NCBI GenBank assembly: GCA_024372495.1
Contig: CP099977.1
Span: forward strand, 2,418,001 to 2,482,000
DNA from: Pseudarthrobacter sp. Fe7
Lineage (GTDB): Bacteria; Actinomycetota; Actinomycetes; Actinomycetales; Micrococcaceae
DNA: 64,000 bases
Reading direction: 5' to 3'
Part shown: in pieces, positions 30,657-39,029 of the stretch
Numbering within the stretch: the stretch's first letter is position 1
Layout: the number at the start of each line of letters is the position of its first letter
Notes under the pieces: model-generated
Told to the model about the DNA's origin: nothing
Database searches by the model: none
Seen by the model: the letters and a program-made list of their open reading frames with translations, nothing else
Position numbers and translations under genes: made by a program

Positions 30657-31676
30657 ATGGGAAAGCTGCTGGATTCGGTGGACACCAAGGCCCTGCGGTT
30701 CGCCGTCGGGTTCCCCGTCGTCCTGGCCGCTGCCTTCGTCTACTGCGCGTCGCTGCTGCGCCGGGACCTTCCGGAGCCGCTCGCCATCCGCTGGACGGAC
30801 GACGGCGGGGCCGCCTTCGCGCCATTCGGAGCCTACGTGGGTGCCGGCGCAGCCGGCATCATCATTGCCGGCTGGCTGGTCCTGCTCCAGGCGGTGCCCC
30901 TTGGCAGGCCGGTGATGATGCGCAGGATCATGATGGGTGCCGGACTCTTCCTCAGCCTGTTCATCACCTCCGCCCTTGCCGCGGGCCTGATCGGCCAAAC
31001 CGGACTCGCTGACGCCCGGCAGTCGCACGTGGACATGACCGTCCTTGCGCTCGGAAGCGGTGCCGCAGTATCGCTGGGCGTCACCATGGCCATGGTGTAC
31101 AAGGCTGACCGGCAGTGGTCACCTGATGACGACCGGGCGCTCCAGACCGCCATCGCCAAGGAACTGGATCCCGACCTTGCCCTGGACACCATCAGGCTCT
31201 GGGTCCACGCCAGGAGCTCGGTCTTCATCATGATCGCCATTGCCGCGCTGTTCCCGGCAGCCCTCATCGCCGTCGTGGTGCCCTGGCTGGGGATCCTGCT
31301 TGTGGTCCTGGCCATCGTCGGCGCGGCATTCCTCTTCGCCCGTATCAAGGCCGACCGGCGCGGCCTGAAGGTCCTGCTGGCCGGGGTGGTGCCGGTCATG
31401 GATGTGCCCGCGGGGTCTATTTCCGTTGCCAGCGCAGCAGAGGTGCGGGCAGCGGATTATGGCGGGTGGGGCTACCGGCACCACGGGGGAACCGCCGCCA
31501 TGCTTGTCAGCAGCGGGCCCGCCGTCGTCGTCAGCAAGACCGACGGCCAGCGCCTCGCCGTCAGCGGCGGGAGCCCGGCCTCAGCCGCACGGCTGGCCGA
31601 GGTCCTGACCCGGGTGGCCGCCAGGGCCCGGCGCGGCGGAGGCCCGGCTCCTGCGCCCGGCCCGCCGGAATCCTGA
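30657..31676 (+). CDS. DUF1648-type membrane protein
   Basis: About 339 aa. Five or so membrane segments: LRFAVGFPVVLAAAFVYCAS, AGAAGIIIAGWLVLLQAV, MGAGLFLSLFITSALAAGL, VLALGSGAAVSLGVTMAMVY and a pair at about residues 195-232. The segment LPEPLAIRWTDDGGAAFAPFG is the DUF1648 signature. The C-terminal half (residues 233-339) is soluble, ending Arg/Pro-rich. Proteins of this type are often sensors or companions of stress-response genes; no function is known here. ATG chosen at 30657 because the membrane topology starts there. Divergent from pepN (172-bp gap, nothing else seen in it). Confidence 0.75.
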   Translation: MGKLLDSVDTKALRFAVGFPVVLAAAFVYCASLLRRDLPEPLAIRWTDDGGAAFAPFGAYVGAGAAGIIIAGWLVLLQAVPLGRPVMMRRIMMGAGLFLSLFITSALAAGLIGQTGLADARQSHVDMTVLALGSGAAVSLGVTMAMVYKADRQWSPDDDRALQTAIAKELDPDLALDTIRLWVHARSSVFIMIAIAALFPAALIAVVVPWLGILLVVLAIVGAAFLFARIKADRRGLKVLLAGVVPVMDVPAGSISVASAAEVRAADYGGWGYRHHGGTAAMLVSSGPAVVVSKTDGQRLAVSGGSPASAARLAEVLTRVAARARRGGGPAPAPGPPES

Positions 31677-31756
31677 CCCCGGCCTAGTATCCTTATCGGT
31701 GTCGTTCCGGCCTCCACCCGGCTGGCCGAGCTCCTCCAACCGAACGGACTTAGCAC

Positions 31757-32251
31757 GTGACAACTTCCCCTGTCTCCCCGCGGGTGCACATCGCCACCGA
31801 CCATGCAGGTATGGAACTCAGCGCCCACCTGGTCACCCACCTGACGGGCAAGGGGTACGAGGTGGTGGACCACGGCCCCAAGGTCTATGACGCCCAGGAC
31901 GATTACCCGTCGTTCTGCATCAACGCAGCCCTTGCCGTGGTTGCCGACTTGGAGGCGGGCGTCCACGCCCTGGGCATCGTGCTGGGCGGCTCCGGCAATG
32001 GCGAGCTGATCGCCGCAAACAAGGTCAGGGGCATCCGCGCCGCCCTGGCTTGGAATCTCTCCACGGCTACCCTGGCCCGTGAGCACAACGATGCCAACGT
32101 AGTGGCCCTGGGCGGCCGCCAGCACACGGTCGAAGAAGCCACGGAACTGGTGGAAGCGTTCCTCGCCGAGCCTTTCAGCTACGACGAAAGGCACATCCGC
32201 AGGATCGAAAAGATCGCTGTCTACGAGGCAACCGGCGAGGTCATCGAGTAG
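31757..32251 (+). CDS. rpiB: Ribose-5-phosphate isomerase B
   Basis: 164 aa, GTG start. Interconverts ribose-5-phosphate and ribulose-5-phosphate. Motifs: HIATDHAGMEL, VVDHGP, IVLGGSGNGELIAANKVRGIRA and LAREHNDANVVALGGR. The GGSGNGE form without the active-site Cys of E. coli RpiB is typical of actinobacteria (M. tuberculosis Rv2465c-like), where a Glu serves as base. Its stop overlaps the GTG of the Nei-like gene (TAGTG). Order rpiB-nei-tig-clpP matches M. tuberculosis. Confidence 0.93.
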   Translation: MTTSPVSPRVHIATDHAGMELSAHLVTHLTGKGYEVVDHGPKVYDAQDDYPSFCINAALAVVADLEAGVHALGIVLGGSGNGELIAANKVRGIRAALAWNLSTATLAREHNDANVVALGGRQHTVEEATELVEAFLAEPFSYDERHIRRIEKIAVYEATGEVIE

Positions 32252-33210
32252 TGCCTGAAGGGCATTCGGTCCGCCGGCTGGCACGGCAGTTCGGCGATGT
32301 CTTCACCGGGCAGGAGCTCGCAGTCTCCAGCCCGCAGGGGCGCTTCAGCGGGGGAGCGGCGCTCCTGGACGGCCACACGCTGCTGGCCGCGGAGGCCCAC
32401 GGCAAGCACTTGTTCCTGCATTTCGACAACTCGCTGGTGCTGCACGTCCACCTTGGACTGTACGGGGCCTGGAGCTTCGGGGGCGACAGCAGCTTCGCCG
32501 GTGCCTCCAGCATCGGTGCCCCGCGGCGGGTCGGGGAGCGGGAGGCGTTCGCTGACGGGGACGACGACGGCGGGGTCCCTTACGCGGGACCGCCGGCGCC
32601 CGTGGGCGCGGTGCGCGTCAGGCTCGCCGGCAGCCACGGCTGGGCGGACCTCCGGGGCGCCACCACCTGCGAAACCGTCACCGGGGCGGAGGCGGACGCG
32701 GTCCTGGCGCGGCTGGGTCCTGATCCCCTGCGAAACCTCCGCGGCGACGCCGGCCGGTTTGCCGCCAATGTCAGGTCCCGGAAGACCGCGCTGGCAGCGC
32801 TGCTGATGGACCAGAAGGTGATTGCCGGCGTCGGCAACGTCTATCGCGCGGAGGTCCTGTTCCGTCGTCGACTCGATCCCTTGCTGCCCGGAACCGCCCT
32901 GCCGGAAAACGATGCCCGAAGGCTATGGCGCGACATCGTCGCCGTCATGAACGATGGCGTCGCTGACGGACGGATCATCACCACCCCGCCGAGGTATTGG
33001 ACGCTCGACGGCACCACGGCCGCCAGGGCAGCCGCGGCTGGGGCGCCGGTGCCGCCCAAGAGCGCACGCTTCCCGGACCGCGACGATGTCCATTTCGTCT
33101 ACAAGAGGCACGGGCTGCCCTGCCGGGTGTGCCGCACCATTGTGCTCATGGCAGACCACGCCGGAAGGAACCTGTACTGGTGTCCGTCCTGCCAGCAACC
33201 GCAGGCGTGA
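32251..33210 (+). CDS. nei: Fpg/Nei-family DNA glycosylase (endonuclease VIII-like)
   Basis: 319 aa. N-terminus after Met removal is PEGHSVRR, giving the catalytic Pro1/Glu2; helix-two-turn-helix around LMDQKVIAGVGNVYRAEVLF; C-terminal zinc finger with Cys pairs CRVC and CPSC (CRVCRTIVLMADHAGRNLYW...CPSC). Excises oxidised bases and cleaves by beta/delta elimination. A Gly/Asp-rich insertion at residues 70-110 lies in the linker. Nei versus Nei2 cannot be told apart here. Translationally coupled to rpiB. Confidence 0.9.
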   Translation: MPEGHSVRRLARQFGDVFTGQELAVSSPQGRFSGGAALLDGHTLLAAEAHGKHLFLHFDNSLVLHVHLGLYGAWSFGGDSSFAGASSIGAPRRVGEREAFADGDDDGGVPYAGPPAPVGAVRVRLAGSHGWADLRGATTCETVTGAEADAVLARLGPDPLRNLRGDAGRFAANVRSRKTALAALLMDQKVIAGVGNVYRAEVLFRRRLDPLLPGTALPENDARRLWRDIVAVMNDGVADGRIITTPPRYWTLDGTTAARAAAAGAPVPPKSARFPDRDDVHFVYKRHGLPCRVCRTIVLMADHAGRNLYWCPSCQQPQA

Positions 33211-33221
33211 GGAACAGACAC

Positions 33222-33251
33222 AAAAAGGCCCCTCAACCGAGGGGCCTTTTT
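33222..33251. terminator. Rho-independent terminator after nei
   Basis: AAAAAGGCCCCTC (33222-33234), loop AACC, GAGGGGCCTTTTT (33239-33251). A-run on one side and T-run on the other make it functional on both strands, ending nei and the convergent tRNA-Gly. Confidence 0.85.
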
Positions 33252-33256
33252 TGTCC

Positions 33257-33330
33257 TGGAGGGGACGACGGGAATCGAACCCGCGTAATCAGTTTGGAAG
33301 ACTGAGGCTTTACCATTAAGCTACGTCCCC
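33257..33330 (-). tRNA. tRNA-Gly (anticodon TCC)
   Basis: Minus strand: acceptor GGGGACG/CGTCCCC, D-loop AGCTTAATGGTAAAGC, anticodon loop CTTCCAA, T-loop GGTTCGATTCC, discriminator T and an encoded CCA. Reads GGA/GGG. Confidence 0.95.
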
Positions 33331-33462
33331 GAAGGAAGATCCGTTTTTCTGCGGAAACTCCGGGCCGACTGTTCAAGCCGGATACAACTAAACCTAATCC
33401 ATGGCCTACGTGTCAAATGTGCATTCGCGACGCGTATCACCGTAGACTTGCCTGTGCACTTA

Positions 33463-33537
33463 CGGGGTGTAGCTCAGCTTGGCTAGAGCGCCTGCTTTGG
33501 GAGCAGGAAGTCGCAGGTTCAAATCCTGTCACCCCGA
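33463..33537 (+). tRNA. tRNA-Pro (anticodon TGG)
   Basis: Acceptor CGGGGTG/CACCCCG, D-loop AGCTCAGCTTGGCTAGAGC, anticodon loop TTTGGGA, T-loop GGTTCAAATCC, discriminator A; CCA not encoded. It stands 80 bp ahead of tig, as in other actinobacteria. Confidence 0.95.
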
Positions 33538-33617
33538 CTCTGCGGCCAGGACCACTCGGCCTGGACACACATTGCGTTTGCAGAAAACCCATCCCACAAC
33601 CCAGGAGTACTTAGACC

Positions 33618-35029
33618 GTGAAGAGCGCTGTCGAGAACCTCACCCCCACGCGGGTCAAGCTCAATGTTGAGGTCCCCTTTGAGGAACTGAAGCCCAGCAT
33701 CGACTCGGCCTACAAGACTGTTGCATCGCAGATCCAGGTTCCCGGGTTCCGCAAGGGCAAGGTTCCCGCCAAGCTCATCGACCAGCGCGTCGGCCGCGGC
33801 TACGTCCTGGAGACGGCCATCAACGACGGCCTCAACGGCTGGTACCAGGCTGCCGTGCAGGAATCCGGCATCCGCCCGCTGAGCCGCCCCGAGGTGGAAA
33901 TCACCGAGGTTCCCGATCCCTCCGCGACTGACGGTGGCCTGAAGTTCGCCGCCGAGGTTGACGTCCGCCCCGAAATCGAGCTCCCGGACTACGCCGGCAT
34001 CAAGGTTGAGGTTGCCGCCGCCGAGTCTTCCGACGAGGACGTGGACAAGGCCCTGGACGAACTGCGCGGCCGCTTCGGCACCCTGAAGTCCGTTGACCGT
34101 CCCGCTGCCGATGGCGACTTCCTCACAATCGACATCACCGCCACCATCGACGGCGAAGAGGTTGACTCCGCTGCCGGCCTGTCCTACCAGGTTGGCGCCG
34201 GTACCATGCTCGAGGGCATGGACGAGGCCGTCACCGGCCTCAGCGCCGACGAGGACGCCATCTTCGACACCGCCCTGGTAGGCGGCGACCACGCCGGTGA
34301 AGCCGCCCAGGTCAAGGTTGTTGTCAAGGCCGTCAAGGAACGCGAACTGCCCGAAGCGAACGATGACTTCGCCCAGGCGGCCTCCGAATTCGACACCCTC
34401 GCCGAGGCTCCGCGAAGACCTGGCCAAGCAGGCCGCAGAATCAAAGATCGTGGAGCAGGGCGTTGAAGCCCGCGACAAGGTCCTGGACAAGCTGGTGGAA
34501 CTGGTTGAGGTTCCGGTTCCGGACTCTGTCGTCGAAGAGCAGGCTCGAAGCCCACTTCCAGGAGGGCAACGGCCACGGCGAAGGCGAGCACGACACCGAA
34601 GAGCACCGTGAAGAGGTCCGCGCCAACACGGCCCGCGCCTTCCAGAACGAAATCATCCTCGACGCCATCGCTGAAAAGGAAGAAGTAAACGTCAGCCAGA
34701 ACGAGCTGATCGACTACATCGTTACCACCGCCAGCCAGTACGGCATGGACCCCAACCAGTTCGCGCAGATCATTGATCAGAGCGGCCAGGTCCCCATGAT
34801 GGTTTCCGAGGTTCGCCGCCGCAAGGCACTGGCTGTTGTCCTGGGCCAGGCCACGGTGACCGACACCGAGGGCAACGCCGTTGACCTGAGCGACTTCGTC
34901 CGCCCGGGCGGCGAGGAAGCACCCGCCGCAGAAGCAGCCGACGCCGACGCCACCGAAGCTGCCGAGGCTGAGGTTGCTGAAGCCGACGTCGTCGAAGCCG
35001 AGGACACCACGGCAGACGCCAAGGCATAG
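33618..35029 (+). CDS. tig: Trigger factor (two frame breaks at ~34407 and ~34542)
   Basis: About 469 aa. Ribosome-bound chaperone and peptidyl-prolyl isomerase. N-terminal ribosome-docking loop is [14 protein letters not shown] (GFRxGxxP signature); the FKBP domain lies around residues 165-245; the C-terminal chaperone arms follow, then a long acidic Ala/Glu/Asp tail (residues 430-469). The frame breaks at GAGGCTCC (34404-34411, splitting TLAE-LREDLAK) and CAGGCTCG (34540-34547, [12 protein letters not shown]). GTG start after AGGAGTACTTAGACC. The acidic tail is usual for actinobacteria. Upstream of clpP1-clpP2. Confidence 0.95.
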
Positions 35030-35046
35030 TCCTCAACTTCCGCAGC

Positions 35047-35082
35047 AACGGCCCCCGGATCCCTTTCGATCCGGGGGCCGTT
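35047..35082 (+). terminator. Terminator after tig
   Basis: AACGGCCCCCGGATC (35047-35061), loop CCTTTC, GATCCGGGGGCCGTT (35068-35082), perfect 15-bp arms. It separates tig from clpP1. Confidence 0.8.
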
Positions 35083-35125
35083 CGCGTCTGGCCGGAAGCG
35101 GCACACCACCGGTTCGATGATCGTG

Positions 35126-35136
35126 CGCCGTCAGCG
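35126..35136. promoter_or_regulatory. ClgR-like box upstream of clpP1
   Basis: CGCCGTCAGCG; its reverse complement CGCTGACGGCG fits the CGCYNANRGCG core described for ClgR, the actinobacterial activator of clp genes. It is 100 bp before clpP1. The start of transcription is not known. Confidence 0.5.
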
Positions 35137-35235
35137 AACAGCCGTCGGTGCGCGAACAAAACACCCGTGAAACCGGTTAGTGTCCAAGTAGAGATTTTCA
35201 GTGATGTCACCGTCACCAGTGAGAGGTAAGTAAAC

Positions 35236-35886
35236 ATGTCACAGCACTCAGAGGCCCCCCGGATGGCGACCGTCGATCCTGCAGCCCAGGACAACTACAT
35301 TTACAACCGCCTTCTCAAGGAGCGGATCATCTGGCTGGGCTCGGAGGTGCGTGACGACAACGCCAACGCGATCTGCTCGCAGCTGCTCCTGCTCTCGGCC
35401 GAGAACCCGGAAAAGGACATCTACCTCTACATCAACTCCCCGGGTGGCTCCGTTACGGCAGGCATGGCCATCTACGACACCATGCAGTTCATCCCCAACG
35501 ATGTGGTGACCGTCGCCACCGGCCTGGCCGCCTCCATGGGACAGTTCCTGCTGTCCTCGGGCACTAAGGGCAAGCGCTACGCCACGCCCAACGCCCGCGT
35601 CCTGATGCACCAGCCCTCCGGCGGAATCGGCGGCACCGCGTCCGATATCAAAATCCAGGCAGAACTCATCCTGCATATGAAGAAGGTCATGGCGGAACTG
35701 ACGGCTGACCAGACCGGCCAGACCGTGGAAACCATCCTCAAGGACAACGACCGCGACAAATGGTTCACTGCTACCGAGGCCCTCGAATACGGCTTCTTCG
35801 ACAAGATCGCCGCGCACGCCGGCTCCGTGGCAGGCGGCGGCGGAACGTCCAACGATTCCTCCGGCGAATCAGCCTCCCAGAACTAA
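35236..35886 (+). CDS. clpP1: ATP-dependent Clp protease proteolytic subunit 1
   Basis: 216 aa. Serine protease subunit of the mixed ClpP1P2 tetradecamer. Catalytic Ser in [13 protein letters not shown], His in VLMHQPSGG, Asp in NDRDKWFTA region; [15 protein letters not shown] is the oxyanion/substrate loop. N-terminus is a short disordered stretch; C-terminus is Gly/Ser-rich. RBS GAGAGG. Followed at 37 bp by clpP2. Confidence 0.95.
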   Translation: MSQHSEAPRMATVDPAAQDNYIYNRLLKERIIWLGSEVRDDNANAICSQLLLLSAENPEKDIYLYINSPGGSVTAGMAIYDTMQFIPNDVVTVATGLAASMGQFLLSSGTKGKRYATPNARVLMHQPSGGIGGTASDIKIQAELILHMKKVMAELTADQTGQTVETILKDNDRDKWFTATEALEYGFFDKIAAHAGSVAGGGGTSNDSSGESASQN

Positions 35887-35923
35887 CCGGCATCCAGAAC
35901 CCCTTCGATCAGGAGCAAACACA

Positions 35924-36583
35924 ATGAACTACAACTTCGGGTGGTCAGCCGGCAATCTTCCGTCCAGCCGCTACGTCCTGCCGCAGTTCGAGGAACGCAC
36001 CCCCTACGGCTTCAAGCGCCAGGACCCGTACACCAAGCTCTTCGAGGACCGCATCATCTTCCTCGGCGTGCAAGTGGACGATGCTTCCGCTGACGACATC
36101 ATGGCGCAGCTGCTGGTCCTGGAGTCCACGGACCCGGACCGCGACATTACGCTGTACATCAACTCGCCCGGCGGCTCCTTCACTGCCATGACGGCGATCT
36201 ACGACACCATGCAGTACATCCGTCCCGAGATCCAGACCGTCTGCCTGGGCCAGGCCGCCAGTGCGGCGGCTGTCCTGCTGGCGGCGGGTACTCCCGGCAA
36301 GCGGCTGGCACTGCCCAACGCCCGCGTCCTGATCCACCAGCCGGCACTGTCCGGCGGCCAGGGCGGACAGGCTTCCGACCTGGAGATCCAGGCCGCAGAG
36401 GTCATGCGCATGCGCTCATGGCTGGAGGACACCCTGGCACAGCACTCCGGACGCACCTCCGAGCAGGTCAACAACGACATCGAGCGCGACAAGATCCTCA
36501 CGGCTGACGAGGCCCAGGCATACGGGCTCATCGACCAGGTGCTTGATTCACGCAAGATCAAGCCCCAGGCGATCACAAGGTAG
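35924..36583 (+). CDS. clpP2: ATP-dependent Clp protease proteolytic subunit 2
   Basis: 219 aa. Partner of ClpP1; in actinobacteria both are needed for activity. Catalytic Ser in [16 protein letters not shown], His in VLIHQPALS, and Asp in [28 protein letters not shown] precedes. The AGGAGC Shine-Dalgarno is 12 bases ahead. Ends in a terminator before clpX. Confidence 0.95.
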   Translation: MNYNFGWSAGNLPSSRYVLPQFEERTPYGFKRQDPYTKLFEDRIIFLGVQVDDASADDIMAQLLVLESTDPDRDITLYINSPGGSFTAMTAIYDTMQYIRPEIQTVCLGQAASAAAVLLAAGTPGKRLALPNARVLIHQPALSGGQGGQASDLEIQAAEVMRMRSWLEDTLAQHSGRTSEQVNNDIERDKILTADEAQAYGLIDQVLDSRKIKPQAITR

Positions 36584-36594
36584 CAGTACCGAAA

Positions 36595-36628
36595 GCCGGT
36601 GCGGTCCAGTTCATTTGGCCGCACCGGC
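36595..36628 (+). terminator. Terminator after clpP2
   Basis: GCCGGTGCGG (36595-36604) pairs with CCGCACCGGC (36619-36628), then CTTTTC. Located 12 bp after clpP2. Confidence 0.75.
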
Positions 36629-36759
36629 CTTTTCATTCCACCCTTGGGGCCGAATGTGACCTAGAGTGGATGTTGTCACGAACCGTGCCGCGCTGGCCGG
36701 GTAAAGATTTCAGCAATGGTGCAGGGCTGCCTGGCAGCAGGATACTAAGGGGTTCATAT

Positions 36760-38040
36760 ATGGCTCGGATTGGCGAGAGCACGGATCTGCTGAAGTGCTC
36801 TTTCTGCGGAAAGAGCCAGAAGCAGGTGCGCAAGCTCATTGCCGGGCCCGGTGTCTACATCTGCGATGAATGCATCGAGTTGTGCAACGAAATCATCGAA
36901 GAGGAGCTCGCGGAGGTCGCGGACCTTGGCAGCTTCGAACTGCCCAAGCCGCGTGAGATCTTCGACTTCCTCCAGGAATACGTCATCGGCCAGGAACCGG
37001 CCAAGCGTTCACTCGCCGTCGCGGTGTACAACCACTACAAGCGTATCCAGGCCGGCCATGCGCCAAAGTCCGGGAGCCTTGGTGACGGCGGCCATCACGA
37101 CGACGTCGAGATCGCCAAGTCGAACATCCTCCTCATCGGCCCCACCGGCTGCGGCAAGACCTACCTTGCCCAGACCCTCGCCCGCCGGCTGAACGTGCCG
37201 TTCGCCGTCGCGGACGCCACAGCCCTGACCGAGGCCGGTTATGTGGGCGAGGACGTCGAGAACATCCTCCTCAAGCTCATCCAGGCCGCTGACTACGACG
37301 TCAAGAAGGCCGAACAGGGCATCATCTACATCGACGAGATCGACAAGATCTCCCGCAAGAGCGAGAACCCCTCCATTACCCGTGACGTCTCCGGCGAGGG
37401 CGTGCAGCAGGCCCTCCTGAAGATCCTGGAAGGGACCGTGGCCTCGGTTCCGCCGCAGGGCGGGCGCAAGCACCCGCATCAGGAGTTCATCCAGATCGAC
37501 ACCACCAACGTCCTGTTCATCGTGGCCGGAGCCTTCGCCGGCCTGGAAGAGATCATCGGGTCCCGCTCCGGCCGCAAGGGCATCGGTTTTGGCGCCCCGC
37601 TCAACGAGGCCAGCAAGAAAGTGGACTCCTACGGCGAGGTGATGCCGGAGGACCTGTTGAAGTTCGGCCTGATCCCCGAATTCATTGGCCGGCTGCCCGT
37701 GATCACCACGGTGTCCAACCTGGACCGCGACGCCCTGATCCAGATCCTTTCCACTCCCAAGAACGCCCTGGTGAAGCAGTACCAGAAGATGTTCCAGATC
37801 GATGGCGTGGAACTGGTGTTTGACGACGCCGCCCTGGATGCCATTGCCGACCAAGCACTGGAACGCGGCACCGGCGCCCGTGGCCTGCGCGCCATCCTGG
37901 AGGAAGTCCTGCTTCCCGTCATGTTCGATCTCCCGAGCCGGGAGGACGTAGCCAGCGTAGTGATCACCGAAGACGTGGTGCTCCGCGGCGCCGAGCCCAC
38001 CATGATTCCGCACGTGGCCAAGCGCCGTAAGTCTGCCTGA
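36760..38040 (+). CDS. clpX: ATP-dependent unfoldase ClpX
   Basis: 426 aa from ATG 36760 ([18 protein letters not shown]), the family start; the longer in-frame extension is unlikely. N-terminal C4 zinc finger (CSFC...CDEC), Walker [15 protein letters not shown], pore loop GYVGEDVE, Walker [10 protein letters not shown], ClpP-docking IGF in [10 protein letters not shown], sensor 2 [15 protein letters not shown]. Delivers substrates to ClpP1P2. It follows its own terminator after clpP2 and so probably has its own promoter. Confidence 0.97.
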   Translation: MARIGESTDLLKCSFCGKSQKQVRKLIAGPGVYICDECIELCNEIIEEELAEVADLGSFELPKPREIFDFLQEYVIGQEPAKRSLAVAVYNHYKRIQAGHAPKSGSLGDGGHHDDVEIAKSNILLIGPTGCGKTYLAQTLARRLNVPFAVADATALTEAGYVGEDVENILLKLIQAADYDVKKAEQGIIYIDEIDKISRKSENPSITRDVSGEGVQQALLKILEGTVASVPPQGGRKHPHQEFIQIDTTNVLFIVAGAFAGLEEIIGSRSGRKGIGFGAPLNEASKKVDSYGEVMPEDLLKFGLIPEFIGRLPVITTVSNLDRDALIQILSTPKNALVKQYQKMFQIDGVELVFDDAALDAIADQALERGTGARGLRAILEEVLLPVMFDLPSREDVASVVITEDVVLRGAEPTMIPHVAKRRKSA

Positions 38041-38054
38041 CCGAGAGGACCTTC

Positions 38055-38669
38055 GTGACTGCACCTGCAAAGAACAAAGCCGATTTCTGGTTCGACCCCC
38101 TGTGCCCGTTCGCATGGGTCACCTCCCGCTGGATCGGCGAGGTGGAGGCCGTCCGGGACATCGAGACGGAATGGCACGTCATGAGCCTCGCCGTCCTGAA
38201 CGAGGGACGCGACCTGGATCCCGGCTACCGTGAGTCCATGGACAACGCGTGGGGCATGGTCCGCGTGATCATCGCCGCCCGGGAAGAACATGGGCCGCAG
38301 CTCATCAAGCCGCTGTATGACGCCATGGGAACACTGATCCACAACCAAGGTGAAAAAGACCGGTCCGAGGTCATTACCAAGGCCCTCGCCGAGTGCGGCC
38401 TCCCCGCCTCGCTTGCCGATGCCGCCACCACCGACGCGTACGACCAACAGCTGCGGGCCAGCCACGACGAAGGTATCGCGCTCGTTGGCCAGGACGTTGG
38501 AACCCCTGTGGTTGCCTTCAACGGAACAGCATTCTTTGGGCCGGTCCTGACCCGCATTCCCCGCGGCGAGGACGCCGGCAGGATCTGGGACGCCACAACG
38601 GCCATCGCCGCTTACCCGCACTTCTTCGAGTTGAAGCGCAGCCGCACGGAAAGCCCGGAATTCCTCTAG
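38055..38669 (+). CDS. DsbA-family protein, mycothiol-dependent nitroreductase type (Rv2466c-like)
   Basis: 204 aa, GTG start 14 bp after clpX. The segment FWFDPLCPFAWVTSRWIGEVE matches Rv2466c, a mycothiol-dependent reductase of the DsbA superfamily induced by oxidative stress. Redox Cys is in DPLCPF; the second Cys of a CxxC pair is replaced by Ala here, so the enzyme would work with one Cys plus mycothiol. Thioredoxin-fold closing motif: VGTPVVAFNG. Cytosolic, no signal peptide. Confidence 0.85.
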   Translation: MTAPAKNKADFWFDPLCPFAWVTSRWIGEVEAVRDIETEWHVMSLAVLNEGRDLDPGYRESMDNAWGMVRVIIAAREEHGPQLIKPLYDAMGTLIHNQGEKDRSEVITKALAECGLPASLADAATTDAYDQQLRASHDEGIALVGQDVGTPVVAFNGTAFFGPVLTRIPRGEDAGRIWDATTAIAAYPHFFELKRSRTESPEFL

Positions 38670-38701
38670 GCGCCCGGCTGCAGGCCAGGACGTGACGTGA
38701 A

Positions 38702-38749
38702 CAAGGGCCCCGGGATAACTACCGGAATGTAGTTTCCCCGGGGCCCTTG
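38702..38749. terminator. Strong hairpin after the DsbA-like gene
   Basis: A 21-bp hairpin: CAAGGGCCCCGGGATAACTA at 38702-38721 and its near-perfect complement at 38729-38749, loop CGGAAT. Ends the clpX transcript. Confidence 0.8.
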
Positions 38750-38949
38750 CACCTGGACCGGCGCAGGAGAACAATTGTTCCTACCACTTCGAAAGAAGGG
38801 GACGCAGGAACCAAAGATTCAGTGATATGTATGTCGACGCAGCCATCGGCAAAGTCGGATGCAAGCTACCAGTGACGGGGTAGTAAGACCTGAATATCAG
38901 CGGATCCTGCCAGACCATCAGAGCACGTCACCGGATGGCCGAAAAAGTC
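38750..38949. other. Non-coding, lower-GC stretch between clpX and valS transcripts
   Basis: No plausible gene on either strand. It contains the 12-bp perfect palindrome GAACAATTGTTC (38769-38780) and looks less GC-rich than its surroundings. It might hold a small RNA or a decayed sequence; I see no promoter I would stand by. Confidence 0.4.
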
Positions 38950-38985
38950 GAAGCCCCACCAACGGCAAAACGCTGATGGGGCTTC
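38950..38985 (-). terminator. Terminator of valS
   Basis: GAAGCCCC (38950-38957) pairs with GGGGCTTC (38978-38985). On the minus strand the stem is followed by GACTTTTTC, so it ends valS, about 30 bp beyond its stop. Confidence 0.75.
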
Positions 38986-38999
38986 CCCTTTGCCTCGAA

Positions 39000-39029
39000 T
39001 CAGGCCTTGGCGGGTCAGGCCTTGGCGGG
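39000..39029. repeat. 15-bp tandem duplication at the valS stop
   Basis: TCAGGCCTTGGCGGG occurs twice back to back (39000-39014, 39015-39029). On the minus strand each copy encodes P-A-K-A-stop, so the valS C-terminus and stop codon are duplicated. The second copy is untranslated. Confidence 0.85.
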
